Shown: one piece after another, positions 10,301 through 18,553 of the stretch
How positions within the stretch are numbered: position 1 is the first letter of the stretch
How the letters are laid out: every line of letters starts with the position of its first letter
Source of the DNA: CADEED01 sp963842515
Lineage (GTDB): Bacteria > Pseudomonadota > Gammaproteobacteria > Steroidobacterales > Steroidobacteraceae
Direction of reading: 5' to 3'
Assembly: GCA_963842515.1 (NCBI GenBank)
Contig: CAWJGO010000002.1
Span: forward strand, 1,488,001-1,552,000
DNA: 64,000 bases
Made by a program: the position numbers and the translations under genes
Notes under the pieces: generated by a model
Database searches by the model: none
Seen by the model: only the letters and a program-made list of their open reading frames with translations
Told to the model about the DNA's origin: nothing

Positions 10301-12846
10301 CCGCCGAACACTATGCCCGGGCAACACTCGCCGATGCGCGGGCGGGCCTGGCGGATCGCTTCGGCGCCGAGGACGCCGGACAGTTCCTTCAGACCTTGCG
10401 TGGCATGCGGGAGGCTGCGCTGCGCGATTCGAATATCGCCGCGTTCCATCGGCACCTGATGAAAACTTCCGACGTGCGTGGCGCGGTCGAAGAACTGCAG
10501 GCGCTCGCCAGCACCACGCAGCAGCTGACGCCGCTGCTCGAGGAATTGCTGACCGACTCTGCGCGCCTCGATCTCGATGGTCTGGGCGAAGTGATGCGCG
10601 ATTTGCGCGAGAACGCCGACAGCCTCACCGAGCTGCTTCCGGTATTGCAGGAGCTCGCGGAAGCGGAACCGGCCGTTGCCCTCACGCTGCGCACGGTATC
10701 AATGCCGGCGGATTCAATCGAGCGCGCCGTCGCCATGGAATCGCTCGAGCGAATACATGCACAGGAGCGATGGCTCGCTCGCTTCGACGCCGCAATGCTG
10801 GTCCGGCATGCGACGCGTGTCGCGCGCTCCGACCGCGAGCTGCTCGACCTCAATGCGCAGGCGATGCGTGCCGCGGTTCGGCGGCGTTTTCGCGAGAACG
10901 CACAGCGCGCGTTGCTGGCCGCCAGCCAGCTCGACGTGGCCGGCAAACTCTTCAAGAAAACCTACAGCGCGGGCCGCCGCGAGCTCGAGCACGAGTTCGG
11001 CAAGTCGATGCGCTTCAAATCAATTCGGGAATTGGCGAGCGCCAACAGCGGCCAGGTGGTGCGTGACATGAAACCGGTGTGGCTCATGAGCCCGCTGTCG
11101 GTATCCGACACGCTGCCGCTGACGCCCGATTTGTTCGACGTGGTGATCTTTGACGAAGCGAGCCAGATCCCGGTGGAGGAAGCCGTTCCCGCGCTGTATC
11201 GCGCATCTCAGGTCATCATCGTGGGTGACGAGATGCAGCTGCCACCGACGGACTTCTTCTCGTCGTCTCGCGGCGATGAAGATGAGACGCTCGAGGTGGA
11301 AGACGAAGGCGAGCGCATCTCCGTCGTGCTCGACGCTGACAGTCTGTTGCACCAGGGTGCACGCAACCTCCCCGCCACCTTGCTGGCCTGGCACTACCGT
11401 AGCCGATCGGAGTGCCTCATCGGCTATTCGAATGCCGCGTTCTATGCTGGAAACCTGTTCACGATTCCCGATCGCAGCACGGCGGCCGGTGGCCTCGCGG
11501 AAATCTCCGTGCGTCCGAAGGACGTCACACGCGAACAGGTGGCCGCGCACGCTTCTGACCTGCTCGATCGCGCCGTGAGCTTCCATGCCATCGAGGGTTC
11601 GCCCTACATCAACCGCGGCAATGCGGGCGAGGCCCATTACATCGCGCAGCTGGTGCGCGAACTGCTGGCCCGCAATGCCGGCAAGAGCATTGGAATCGTC
11701 GCGTTTTCAGTGGCACAGCAATCGCAGATCGAGGCGGCGCTCGAAGCGCTCGGCGCGAGCGACAGCGAGTTCTCGGCGCGGCTCGAAGCGGAGACGACGC
11801 GCGAGGAAGACGATCAATTCGTCGGCATGTTCGTGAAGAACCTGGAAAACGTTCAGGGCGACGAGCGTGACATCATCATCCTGAGCATCTGCTACGGACC
11901 AGGCTCTAACGGCCGCATGTTCATGAACTTCGGACCTATCAATCAACGTGGCGGCGAAAAGCGTCTCAATGTCATCTTCAGCCGCGCGCGGCATCACATG
12001 GCTGTGGTCTCGAGCATCCGCCACGATGCCATCACCAACGACAACAATACCGGCGCCGCGGCGCTCAAACACTTCCTGCGTTACGCCGAACATCTGTCTT
12101 CGGGACGGGCCCGAGCCGCGCAGCAGGTGCTTCAGGGACTCAACGTGCTGACGCGTACTGCGCTGGCAACCGGCGACACGCAGGATGCCGTGGTCATGCA
12201 ACTCGCAGCTGCGCTGCGGTCGCGTGGTCATGAGGTCGATGAGCAGGTGGGCCAGTCGCGTTTCCGCTGCGACCTCGCGGTGCGCGAGACCGGACGCCCT
12301 CACTACTCACTTGGCATTCTCATCGACACGGCCGCGCACTACGCCAATCGCGATGTATTCGAGCGCTTCGTGTCGCGGCCACGCATTCTCGAGGCCTTCG
12401 GCTGGAACGTCGTGCGCGTGTTGTCGTCCGATTGGCTACATGATCCTGTGACCGTGTTGCGCCGGATCCAACGCGCGCTCGAACAAACCCCCGGCGAGCT
12501 CGCCGAAGCCGAGCAGGACGAGCAGCCCGACCTCGAAGCAGAGCTCCCAGCCACGACTGAACTCGTATCGGCGGCGGAAGCACCGTCAATTTCCGCAGCG
12601 CCCGATGCAGCGCCTGACCCGGCGCAGGCCATGCGGCGCTTCGAATTCATCGCCGGCGATTCGCGCAAGTTCTGGCAGATTGCCCGCGTCGGCGCCGACG
12701 TCACCGTGAGCTGGGGACGCATCGGCACGAAGGGGCAAACGCAGATCAAGCAGCTCCCGGGGGTCGGGCGCGCCGAGCTCGAGGTCGAAAAGCTCATTCT
12801 GGAAAAGCTGCGCAAAGGCTACCGGGAAGTCACTGCAGCCGCGTAG
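7342..12846 (+). CDS. DUF4011 / superfamily 1 helicase / Vsr-like nuclease / WGR protein with kinase-like N-terminus
   Basis: About 1834 residues from ATG 7342, which overlaps the upstream stop; an ATG at 7306 lies deeper in the previous gene and is less likely. Order of parts: residues about 1-240 resemble a protein kinase C-lobe without recognisable catalytic residues (a SDILCLGQVLAGLACG segment recalls the kinase F-helix); about 252-300 DUF4011 (LRDRLFDLSRRNRLLYF); SF1 motor with Walker A GPPGTGKS (641-648), Walker B DEASQIP (about 1270), GDEMQLPP, QGDERDIIILS and FSRARHH; about 1617-1700 a Vsr/MTES_1575-type restriction nuclease fold; 1764-1834 a WGR domain with SWGRIGTKGQ. COG1112-type helicases of this shape occur in bacterial anti-phage systems. 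Target and partners are unknown. Confidence 0.88.
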   Translation: MAERAPLLVLQVAALERGGLQSDDVLALVLPLLREVASLHDSGRVAALDGPHAYLVDETGALVLKRPEGAHPRSNLAALERLQGPVSSVLRVVGEARLINETDAAVQVQDLTVASGGIANDAKPAPERPSYLPGYLAWENTVAHHDAISDILCLGQVLAGLACGLDLSDGEDLRLFVANRENLFRINERIHPVIAGVIVEMTELERARRTHDLPSAIHRLATYRDQPRRPAIDQAAAGQDSTSGKRRAVQARLRDRLFDLSRRNRLLYFRPTNSSVNLTIASVPLVMDIRNIKVDELCAWGGDFTAGVLSGERISLGQWLRFEDQPYLPGALDQIIQESRRDRAEYGFSQLSLVVAFLRWHDLKEARDERVTTPLLLLPVDVTRKKGVRDHYLLQADTSEAEINPVLRHRLHELYGIGLPESIDLRTTTIQAFFDQLQAQIAASEPGVRLRLQTQPQIQLIHQRATQRLEQFRRRQAARAPAFAPVRSVEYSYAAGDFRPLGLTLFHDRVRAQPLPLRGAVGGAPGTRFPQMTPSQVEHTTYALQEEEGNPYVWDFDLTNVTLGNFNYRKMSLVRDYNALVDEDMPNAAFDRVFSLMPRMLEGATPAPLPLDACWAVATADATQTAAVALARSGSSYIIQGPPGTGKSQTITNLIADYVGQGKRVLFVCEKRAAIDVVFHRLRQQGLDELCCMIHDSQADKKAFVMNLKQTYEHWSANDDGLEETLRRRNALIKAINNDLAALSRFDEAMRSAPAHVGSTTRQLIHRIVELRGHERPLGALQREALPVYSAWLRHADLATRLQRTLTETVGVESLAQHVFANLGNSLIAQDRPLARLTALTDQTEALLDQCGARLAKAWPDAPALQWRDLVQIAAGVQLLGVIARKGHIELLAGGSESSAQLDAAAEILAKLVRAHTAATARTTHWRDKLEAADTLAALQAARATERSLLRFLMPSWRRLRKMLEQRYDFTSHVVKPALSQVLADLAAEHYARATLADARAGLADRFGAEDAGQFLQTLRGMREAALRDSNIAAFHRHLMKTSDVRGAVEELQALASTTQQLTPLLEELLTDSARLDLDGLGEVMRDLRENADSLTELLPVLQELAEAEPAVALTLRTVSMPADSIERAVAMESLERIHAQERWLARFDAAMLVRHATRVARSDRELLDLNAQAMRAAVRRRFRENAQRALLAASQLDVAGKLFKKTYSAGRRELEHEFGKSMRFKSIRELASANSGQVVRDMKPVWLMSPLSVSDTLPLTPDLFDVVIFDEASQIPVEEAVPALYRASQVIIVGDEMQLPPTDFFSSSRGDEDETLEVEDEGERISVVLDADSLLHQGARNLPATLLAWHYRSRSECLIGYSNAAFYAGNLFTIPDRSTAAGGLAEISVRPKDVTREQVAAHASDLLDRAVSFHAIEGSPYINRGNAGEAHYIAQLVRELLARNAGKSIGIVAFSVAQQSQIEAALEALGASDSEFSARLEAETTREEDDQFVGMFVKNLENVQGDERDIIILSICYGPGSNGRMFMNFGPINQRGGEKRLNVIFSRARHHMAVVSSIRHDAITNDNNTGAAALKHFLRYAEHLSSGRARAAQQVLQGLNVLTRTALATGDTQDAVVMQLAAALRSRGHEVDEQVGQSRFRCDLAVRETGRPHYSLGILIDTAAHYANRDVFERFVSRPRILEAFGWNVVRVLSSDWLHDPVTVLRRIQRALEQTPGELAEAEQDEQPDLEAELPATTELVSAAEAPSISAAPDAAPDPAQAMRRFEFIAGDSRKFWQIARVGADVTVSWGRIGTKGQTQIKQLPGVGRAELEVEKLILEKLRKGYREVTAAA

Positions 12847-14067
12847 TTGCGCAGCCTGCGGCGTCTTGTTATCAAGGTGCCCCCGCTGACATCTTCAGGC
12901 CGTGCCTTGAGCCAGTTCACACCCGACGACTTCAGCCTGCCGTCCTGGGCCTACACCGATTCTGAATTCCTCGCACTCGAGCGTGAGCGCGTTTTCCGTC
13001 CGTCGTGGCAGATCATCTGCCACGTGTCGGAGATTCCCAATCCCGGCGACTACCAGTGTTTCGAGTTCATCGGCGAGATGCTGTTCGCCATGCGCGGCAA
13101 CGATGGCGTGGTGCGTGCCTTTCACAACGTGTGCCGGCACCGTGCTGCGCGGCTGCTCGACGGGCCGCGTGGCACCTGCGCCCGGCGCATCGTCTGCCCT
13201 TACCATGCGTGGTCCTACGATTTCGAAGGGCGCCTCGCTTCGGTGGGTGACCGCTCGGCGTTCCCGCAGCTCGACATCGCGCGGGAATCCCTGGCGCCGG
13301 TCGAAACCGAGATCTTTGCCGGGTTCGTGTTCGCACGCGTGCAGCGTGGCGGCCCCACGGTGGCACAGATGATCGCGCCCTACGCCGATGAGATCGCCAC
13401 GCATGAGTTCGAGAAGCTCGAGCCCGTGGGCCGCGTGACGCTGCGTCCCCGCCAGGTGAACTGGAAGAATGTGGGCGACAACTATTCCGATGGACTGCAC
13501 ATCACGGTCGCGCATCCGGGACTCACGCGCTTGTTTGGCGCCACGTATCGCGTCGAGTCGCGCGAGTGGATCGATCGCATGTCCGGGGAGCTCAACGACA
13601 AGCCGTCACGCAACTGGGCGGAGCGCATGTACCAGAAGCACCTGCCGCCGGCTGAACACTTGCCCGAGGCAAAACGCCGCTCATGGGTGTACTTCAAGCT
13701 GTGGCCCAATTTCGCCTTCGATGTCTACCCGGACCAGGTGGACATCATGCAGTGGCTGCCGGTTTCTCCCACCGAAACGTTGATCCGCGAGATAGGGTAC
13801 GCGCGCCCCGATCAGCGCCGCGAGATGCGCGTGGCGCGTTACTGCAACTGGCGCATCAACCGGCAGGTCAACGAAGAAGATCGCGTGCTCATCGAACGTG
13901 TCCAGAACGGCATGGCCTCCGGCAGTTACCGGGCGGGCCCTCTGGCGGCGGGCGAAGTGGCGTTGCGCAGCTTCGGGAGGCGACTGCGCGGCCTGATTCC
14001 GCAGTGCAGCGAACCCGCACCACCAGAGGCGGGCTGGTCGCGCCGCGGCGCGGAGTTAGGTAGTTAG
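12847..14067 (+). CDS. Rieske-type oxygenase large subunit (aromatic-ring-hydroxylating / N-demethylase family)
   Basis: Up to 406 residues. The Rieske [2Fe-2S] ligands are in CRHRAARLL and CPYHAW (C-x-H ... C-x2-H, 16 residues between pairs). The mononuclear iron site is in DNYSDGLHITVAHPG (D-x3-H-x4-H type). The C-terminal half is the SRPBCC catalytic domain. The TTG start at 12847 lies directly after the helicase stop with no clear ribosome site; GTG 12880 or TTG 12907 are good alternatives because homology begins near QFTPDDFSLPSW. It overlaps the permease gene by one base. Members include aromatic dioxygenases and betaine or stachydrine demethylases that release formaldehyde. The nearby permease and formaldehyde genes favour a demethylase (inference). 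Confidence 0.85.
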   Translation: MRSLRRLVIKVPPLTSSGRALSQFTPDDFSLPSWAYTDSEFLALERERVFRPSWQIICHVSEIPNPGDYQCFEFIGEMLFAMRGNDGVVRAFHNVCRHRAARLLDGPRGTCARRIVCPYHAWSYDFEGRLASVGDRSAFPQLDIARESLAPVETEIFAGFVFARVQRGGPTVAQMIAPYADEIATHEFEKLEPVGRVTLRPRQVNWKNVGDNYSDGLHITVAHPGLTRLFGATYRVESREWIDRMSGELNDKPSRNWAERMYQKHLPPAEHLPEAKRRSWVYFKLWPNFAFDVYPDQVDIMQWLPVSPTETLIREIGYARPDQRREMRVARYCNWRINRQVNEEDRVLIERVQNGMASGSYRAGPLAAGEVALRSFGRRLRGLIPQCSEPAPPEAGWSRRGAELGS

Positions 14068-15395
14068 TGTCCGGTCGTCGCAAGTTAGGACCGGTTCTCG
14101 CCACGATGGTCGTCGCCGGCAACATGATCGGCTCGGGCATCTTCCTGTTGCCGGCCACACTCGCCACCGTTGGCAGTCTCACCGTGCTCGGCTGGGTCAT
14201 CGGCGCGATCGGGGCAATGGCGTTGGCACTGCTGTTTGCCCGGCTGGCTCGGCGCAAGCCCATGGCCGGTGGACCCGCCACCTACGCCTTCGATGCCTTC
14301 GGCAAGTTCTGGGGATCGCAGTCCAGCCTCTGGTATTGGGCGGCGTGCCTCATCGGCAATGTGGCGATCGCCACGGCCGCTTCGAGTTATCTCGCCAACT
14401 TCTTCGGGATCAGCGCAGGCCCGGTACAGGGCGCATTGTTTGCGATGCTGTTGTTGTGGCTGGTCACTGTGGTGAACCTGGTGAGTCCACGCTTCGTCGG
14501 CCAGTTCGATGGGCTGTTGCTCATCGCCGGCCTCATTCCGCTGCTCCTCGTGGTCACCATCGGCTGGATGGCCTTCGACGGCGCGCAGTTCCGCGAATCG
14601 TGGAACGTGAGTGGACAACCCCTTTACCAGGCGTTACCAAACTCGCTGGCCCTGGTGTTCTGGGCATTCACGGGTCTGGAAAGCGCCTCGGTGGCCGCGG
14701 CCGTGGTCAACAATCCCGAGCGCAACGTCCCCATCGCCACATTAGCCGGCGTCCTCATCGCGGCACTCATATATATAGCCGCGAGCATCGTCATCTTTGG
14801 CCTGGCTCCGGCCGCTGACATCGCCGGCTCCAATGCGCCATTCGCGCTGGCGGCCGCGAAAATGATGGGGCCTGTGGCCGGTCCGCTGGTGGCATTGTGC
14901 GGCGGTTTGAAGGCGCTGGGCACACTCGCGGGCTGGGTGCTCATGACGGCGCAAGTGAGCCGCGCTGCCGCCGATCACGGGCTGCTGCCGCAGATGTTCG
15001 CGCGCACCCGGGCGGGCGACACGCCGGTAGCCGGACTCATCATCGCCGGGATGTTAGGCACCGCGATCATTGGGCTGACCATCGCCCCCACCCTGGGCAA
15101 GCAATTCGGTTATCTCGCCGAGGCTTCGACATTGTTCGCACTGCTCACGTATCTCGGCGCCTGCGCGGCGGCACTGCGCTATCGGGTTCGCGATGAGTTG
15201 GCGCTCGCGCTGGTCGGCGGCGCGTTTTGCGTGTTCGTGATCGCGTGGTCCACAGTGCCGGTGCTCATCGCCACGCTCATCTGCCTGGTGCTGTTCGCCC
15301 TGCTGTACCTGCCACTGTCACGGCGCAAATACCTGCTGCCCGACAACGCAGTGCGCGCCGGCGATGCCAGGAGCCGCGAACGTTTCGACGATTGA
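14067..15395 (+). CDS. APC family amino acid/polyamine permease
   Basis: A 442-residue integral membrane protein with about 12 hydrophobic segments. It has the APC signature near its N-terminus (GNMIGSGIFLLPATLA), like the AdiC/PotE/CadB antiporter group. The GTG start at 14067 shares one base with the Rieske oxygenase stop, so the two are co-expressed. It probably imports the amino acid or methylated amine that the oxygenase handles; the specific substrate cannot be read from sequence. The gene ends 7 bp before the convergent fghA. Confidence 0.85.
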   Translation: MSGRRKLGPVLATMVVAGNMIGSGIFLLPATLATVGSLTVLGWVIGAIGAMALALLFARLARRKPMAGGPATYAFDAFGKFWGSQSSLWYWAACLIGNVAIATAASSYLANFFGISAGPVQGALFAMLLLWLVTVVNLVSPRFVGQFDGLLLIAGLIPLLLVVTIGWMAFDGAQFRESWNVSGQPLYQALPNSLALVFWAFTGLESASVAAAVVNNPERNVPIATLAGVLIAALIYIAASIVIFGLAPAADIAGSNAPFALAAAKMMGPVAGPLVALCGGLKALGTLAGWVLMTAQVSRAAADHGLLPQMFARTRAGDTPVAGLIIAGMLGTAIIGLTIAPTLGKQFGYLAEASTLFALLTYLGACAAALRYRVRDELALALVGGAFCVFVIAWSTVPVLIATLICLVLFALLYLPLSRRKYLLPDNAVRAGDARSRERFDD

Positions 15396-15402
15396 GCTTT
15401 GG

Positions 15403-16248
15403 TTATCTGGCGAGCAGGTGCGCATGCCAGGTCATGTGCTGCGACATGAAACTCTGGATGAAGAAGTACCCGTGATCATATCCCTCGCGCATCTGCAGGC
15501 AGACCTCCTGCCCTGCCGCCTTGCACGCGGCGACTAACAGCTCTGGCTTGAGCTGATCGGCCAGGAATTTGTCCGCAGAACCCTGGTCGATGAGGATCCC
15601 GCCCGCGAACCTGTGACCGGCTTTCACCAGCTCAGTGGCATCGTACTGCGCCCAGTCTGCGCGATAGGCGCCGAGATATCCCGTGAACGCCTTGTTCCCC
15701 CACGGGCTCTGGATCGGCGCCGCGATGGGCGCGAATGCCGACAGCGACTTGTACTTCTGTGGATTTTTCAGCGCGATGGTGAGCGCGCCGTGACCGCCCA
15801 TCGAATGACCCATGATGCCGCTGCGCGCGGTGTCAGCCTTGAAGTTCTTGGCGACGAGGACGGGCAGCTCGTCGACGACATAGCTGTACATGCGGTAGTG
15901 AGCGGCCCACGGCGCTTGTGTGGCATCGAGGTAAAACCCCGCGGCAATTCCGAAGTCCCAAGACTCGCGATCTTGCGGCAGCACAACGCGCGGACTCGTA
16001 TCGGGTGCGACCAGCATGATCCCGTGCCGTGCGGCATGCTCCAGCGCCCCCGCCTTGGTGACGAAAGTTTCTTCGGTGCAGGTGAGGCCGGCGAGGTAGT
16101 ACAGGACGGGAACACGCCCAGCCGCAGCCTGGGGAGGCGCGTACACCGCAAACCTCATGTCGCAGTTGTTAGCCTGCGAGTGGTGCTGGTAGTACCCCAG
16201 CACGCCGCCAAAGCAGGCGTGCTGGGAGATCGTCGCGAGGATGGTCAA
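15403..16248 (-). CDS. fghA: S-formylglutathione hydrolase
   Basis: Serine esterase that hydrolyses S-formylglutathione to formate and glutathione, the last step of GSH-dependent formaldehyde oxidation. The TTG start at 16248 gives 281 residues, the usual family length, with a GGAAG ribosome site just upstream; the longer frame to 16335 runs into gfa. The sequence contains the family blocks HACFGGVLGYYQH, YYLAGLTCTEETF, the nucleophile elbow GHSMGGHGAL and a C-terminal DHGYFFI His region. It is the third gene of adhC-gfa-fghA on the minus strand, 10 bp after gfa. Confidence 0.95.
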   Translation of the reverse strand: MTILATISQHACFGGVLGYYQHHSQANNCDMRFAVYAPPQAAAGRVPVLYYLAGLTCTEETFVTKAGALEHAARHGIMLVAPDTSPRVVLPQDRESWDFGIAAGFYLDATQAPWAAHYRMYSYVVDELPVLVAKNFKADTARSGIMGHSMGGHGALTIALKNPQKYKSLSAFAPIAAPIQSPWGNKAFTGYLGAYRADWAQYDATELVKAGHRFAGGILIDQGSADKFLADQLKPELLVAACKAAGQEVCLQMREGYDHGYFFIQSFMSQHMTWHAHLLAR

Positions 16249-16258
16249 TTTCTTCCAG

Positions 16259-16834
16259 TCAGGCCTTGAGAGTGCCTTTCTGCTTGGCAACGTGCGTGGC
16301 GATGTGGTCCATGAGCGGTGGCGACAGGCAGTCATACGGCGTAAGCCGCAACTTCTTGAGCCGGTCGCGGATTTTCGTCATTTCCTTCGGTTTCGCCACG
16401 CCCGCCTCGATGATGGACGACACGAAGGCGGCGAACTCGGGCTTGGACCACCCCTTGTCCTTCGACAGCTCCACGTGCACGAAATCGAGGCCGTAAAATG
16501 GATGAGTTGCGTTTTCGATGCGGCCATACATGTGTACGCCGCAACCGGTGCAGGCATGACGCTGGATAGCCGCGCTGGCGTCCACCGTGTGGAGCTTCTG
16601 CTCGTTCGAAGCGACGGCGAGATTATCGCGGCCGACTACTGCGACCACCGAGAACTTCGCGCCTCTGGGCTTCCAGCACTTGGTGCACCCGCAGGCGTGG
16701 TTGTGCGCCACGTTACCCTTGATGGTGACGGTCACCGGGTCGGTGGCACAGTGGCAGGTGAGCGTGCCGCCCTTGAATTTCTTGGCGGTGGGCTTGAGCC
16801 CCTTGTCGACGGATGGGTGAATCGAGACAGCCAT
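16259..16834 (-). CDS. gfa: Glutathione-dependent formaldehyde-activating enzyme (GFA family)
   Basis: A 191-residue zinc protein that promotes formation of S-hydroxymethylglutathione from formaldehyde and glutathione. The GFA fold's zinc cysteines are visible in LTCHCATD, HACGCTKCW and HACTGCGVHMYG. It lies between adhC (15 bp upstream) and fghA (10 bp downstream) in one minus-strand operon, which fixes its pathway role. Cytosolic. Some GFA proteins have doubtful catalytic activity; the operon context makes formaldehyde detoxification the best reading. Confidence 0.94.
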   Translation of the reverse strand: MAVSIHPSVDKGLKPTAKKFKGGTLTCHCATDPVTVTIKGNVAHNHACGCTKCWKPRGAKFSVVAVVGRDNLAVASNEQKLHTVDASAAIQRHACTGCGVHMYGRIENATHPFYGLDFVHVELSKDKGWSKPEFAAFVSSIIEAGVAKPKEMTKIRDRLKKLRLTPYDCLSPPLMDHIATHVAKQKGTLKA

Positions 16835-16849
16835 GAGAACTCCCTCCGA

Positions 16850-17962
16850 TTACTGGAATGTGACTACGGAACGAATCGACTCGCCTTTGTGCATGAGATC
16901 GAATGCATCGTTGATCTTGTCGAGCGGCATCACGTGGGTGATGAGATCGTCGATGTTTATCTTCTTGTCCATGTACCAGTCGACGATCTTGGGCACATCG
17001 GTACGGCCGCGCGCGCCGCCGAAAGCGGTGCCTTTCCACACTCGCCCGGTGACTAGCTGGAATGGACGCGTTTTGATCTCCTGGCCCGCGCCGGCGACGC
17101 CGATGATGACCGAGACGCCCCACCCGCGATGCGTACATTCGAGCGCTTGGCGCATGAGATCGACGTGGCCCACGCACTCGAAGGAGTAGTCCGCGCCACC
17201 ATCGGTGAGCGACACGAGATAGGGCACGAGATCGCCCTGCACTTCCTTCGGATTCACGAAGTGCGTCATACCGAACTTCTCGGCCATGGCGCGGCGTGCA
17301 GGGTTTACGTCAACGCCGATGATCTTGTTGGCGCCCGCCATGCGCGCGCCCTGAATGACGTTGAGGCCAATGCCGCCAAGGCCGAACACGACCACGTTCG
17401 CACCCGGCTCGACCTTGGCGGTATTGATGACCGCGCCGATGCCTGTGGTGACGCCGCAGCCGATGTAGCACACCTTCTCGAAGGGCGCGTCCTCGCGGAT
17501 CTTGGCGAGCGCTATCTCCGGCAACACGGTGTAGTTAGAAAACGTGCTGCAACCCATGTAGTGGTGCACCTTCTCGTTGCCGATCGAGAAGCGGCTGGTG
17601 CCGTCGGGCATGACACCCTGGCCCTGCGTGGCGCGGATGGCGGTGCACAGATTGGTTTTGTGTGAGGTACAGGATTTGCACTGCCGGCATTCCGGTGTGT
17701 ACAGCGGGATGACGTGGTCGCCTTTTTTCAGCGTGCTGACGCCAGGACCGACGTCCACGACGACACCAGCACCTTCGTGCCCGAAGACCACCGGGAACAA
17801 TCCTTCCGGATCGCCGCCCGAGCGCGTGAATTCATCGGTATGACAGACACCGGACGCCTTGATCTCGACCAGCACTTCACCGGTCTTGGGACCCGCGAGG
17901 TCCAGCGTGACGACTTCGAGTGGTTGGCCGGCTTTCCAGGCGATGGCTGCACGCGTTTTCAT
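16850..17962 (-). CDS. adhC: S-(hydroxymethyl)glutathione dehydrogenase / class III alcohol dehydrogenase
   Basis: NAD-dependent zinc enzyme that oxidises S-hydroxymethylglutathione to S-formylglutathione. ATG 17962 gives 370 residues, typical for class III; the frame extends upstream to 18046 but homology starts at MKTRAAIAW. Catalytic zinc ligands are in GVCHTDEF and GHEGAG; structural zinc cysteines are in PECRQCKSCTSHKTNLC. The cofactor motif is GLGGIGLNVIQG. It is the first gene of the formaldehyde operon. The 216-bp region upstream (17963-18178) should hold its promoter, but I see no clear regulator site there. Confidence 0.96.
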   Translation of the reverse strand: MKTRAAIAWKAGQPLEVVTLDLAGPKTGEVLVEIKASGVCHTDEFTRSGGDPEGLFPVVFGHEGAGVVVDVGPGVSTLKKGDHVIPLYTPECRQCKSCTSHKTNLCTAIRATQGQGVMPDGTSRFSIGNEKVHHYMGCSTFSNYTVLPEIALAKIREDAPFEKVCYIGCGVTTGIGAVINTAKVEPGANVVVFGLGGIGLNVIQGARMAGANKIIGVDVNPARRAMAEKFGMTHFVNPKEVQGDLVPYLVSLTDGGADYSFECVGHVDLMRQALECTHRGWGVSVIIGVAGAGQEIKTRPFQLVTGRVWKGTAFGGARGRTDVPKIVDWYMDKKINIDDLITHVMPLDKINDAFDLMHKGESIRSVVTFQ

Positions 17963-18178
17963 TCTTCGAATCCTGCCCACAAGGAGCGGGAGATAGTACA
18001 CCGGTGTCCGACTTCCTATCATTGCGACCACGATTGATACCCGCATGCCACCTCAGTGCGGCCCCAAGCCTACAGCCACGGCGCGGATGCCTTTTCCGCG
18101 GCCGTCCGGACTTACCACCGCTGGTACTGGACTGGCTGCGCGGCCGAAACAGTCGAGTTTCCGTTAAGTAACGCGCGT

Positions 18179-18553
18179 CTATTGTTGCCGGGCGGACTGA
18201 GACCGCCGCCACTCACGCAGCCATCCGCCGGTCAGCACGAATCGCGGAAAGGTGAACCATTGTTCGAGAAAGATGCGGGCGATGACGTTGGCGGCGCCGG
18301 TGAACGGCTCTGGTGGGATGGACTCACCGCGATGTCCGCAGCCTTGCAGTGCGATCGAGGCCCCCATGAGTGCAAGGCCGAAGGCCGCCTCGATCCATGA
18401 GTTGCGGACACCGCCGACGACGACCGCGACGTTGCCCGCCAGGAACAGCGGTACTAACAAGATATGCATCATGAGATTGGCGCGAGACTGGTGATAGCGC
18501 GCATAGTCCCGCCATTGCCACGCTAACAACCCGCGAACACCCACAGTGGTCAT
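18179..18553 (-). CDS. Small Mpo1/DUF962-like membrane protein
   Basis: 124 residues from ATG 18553, which overlaps the stop of the upstream membrane-protein gene (ATGA, 18550-18553). The N-terminal WRDYARYHQSRANLMMHIL pattern followed by two hydrophobic helices resembles Mpo1/DUF962-type proteins. The C-terminal block ends with EQWFTFPRFVLTGGW. In yeast Mpo1 is an alpha-oxidation dioxygenase; bacterial members are mostly uncharacterised. The longer frame reaching 18850 is out-of-frame coding sequence of the neighbour and was not used. The family assignment is moderate. Confidence 0.6.
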   Translation of the reverse strand: MTTVGVRGLLAWQWRDYARYHQSRANLMMHILLVPLFLAGNVAVVVGGVRNSWIEAAFGLALMGASIALQGCGHRGESIPPEPFTGAANVIARIFLEQWFTFPRFVLTGGWLREWRRSQSARQQ

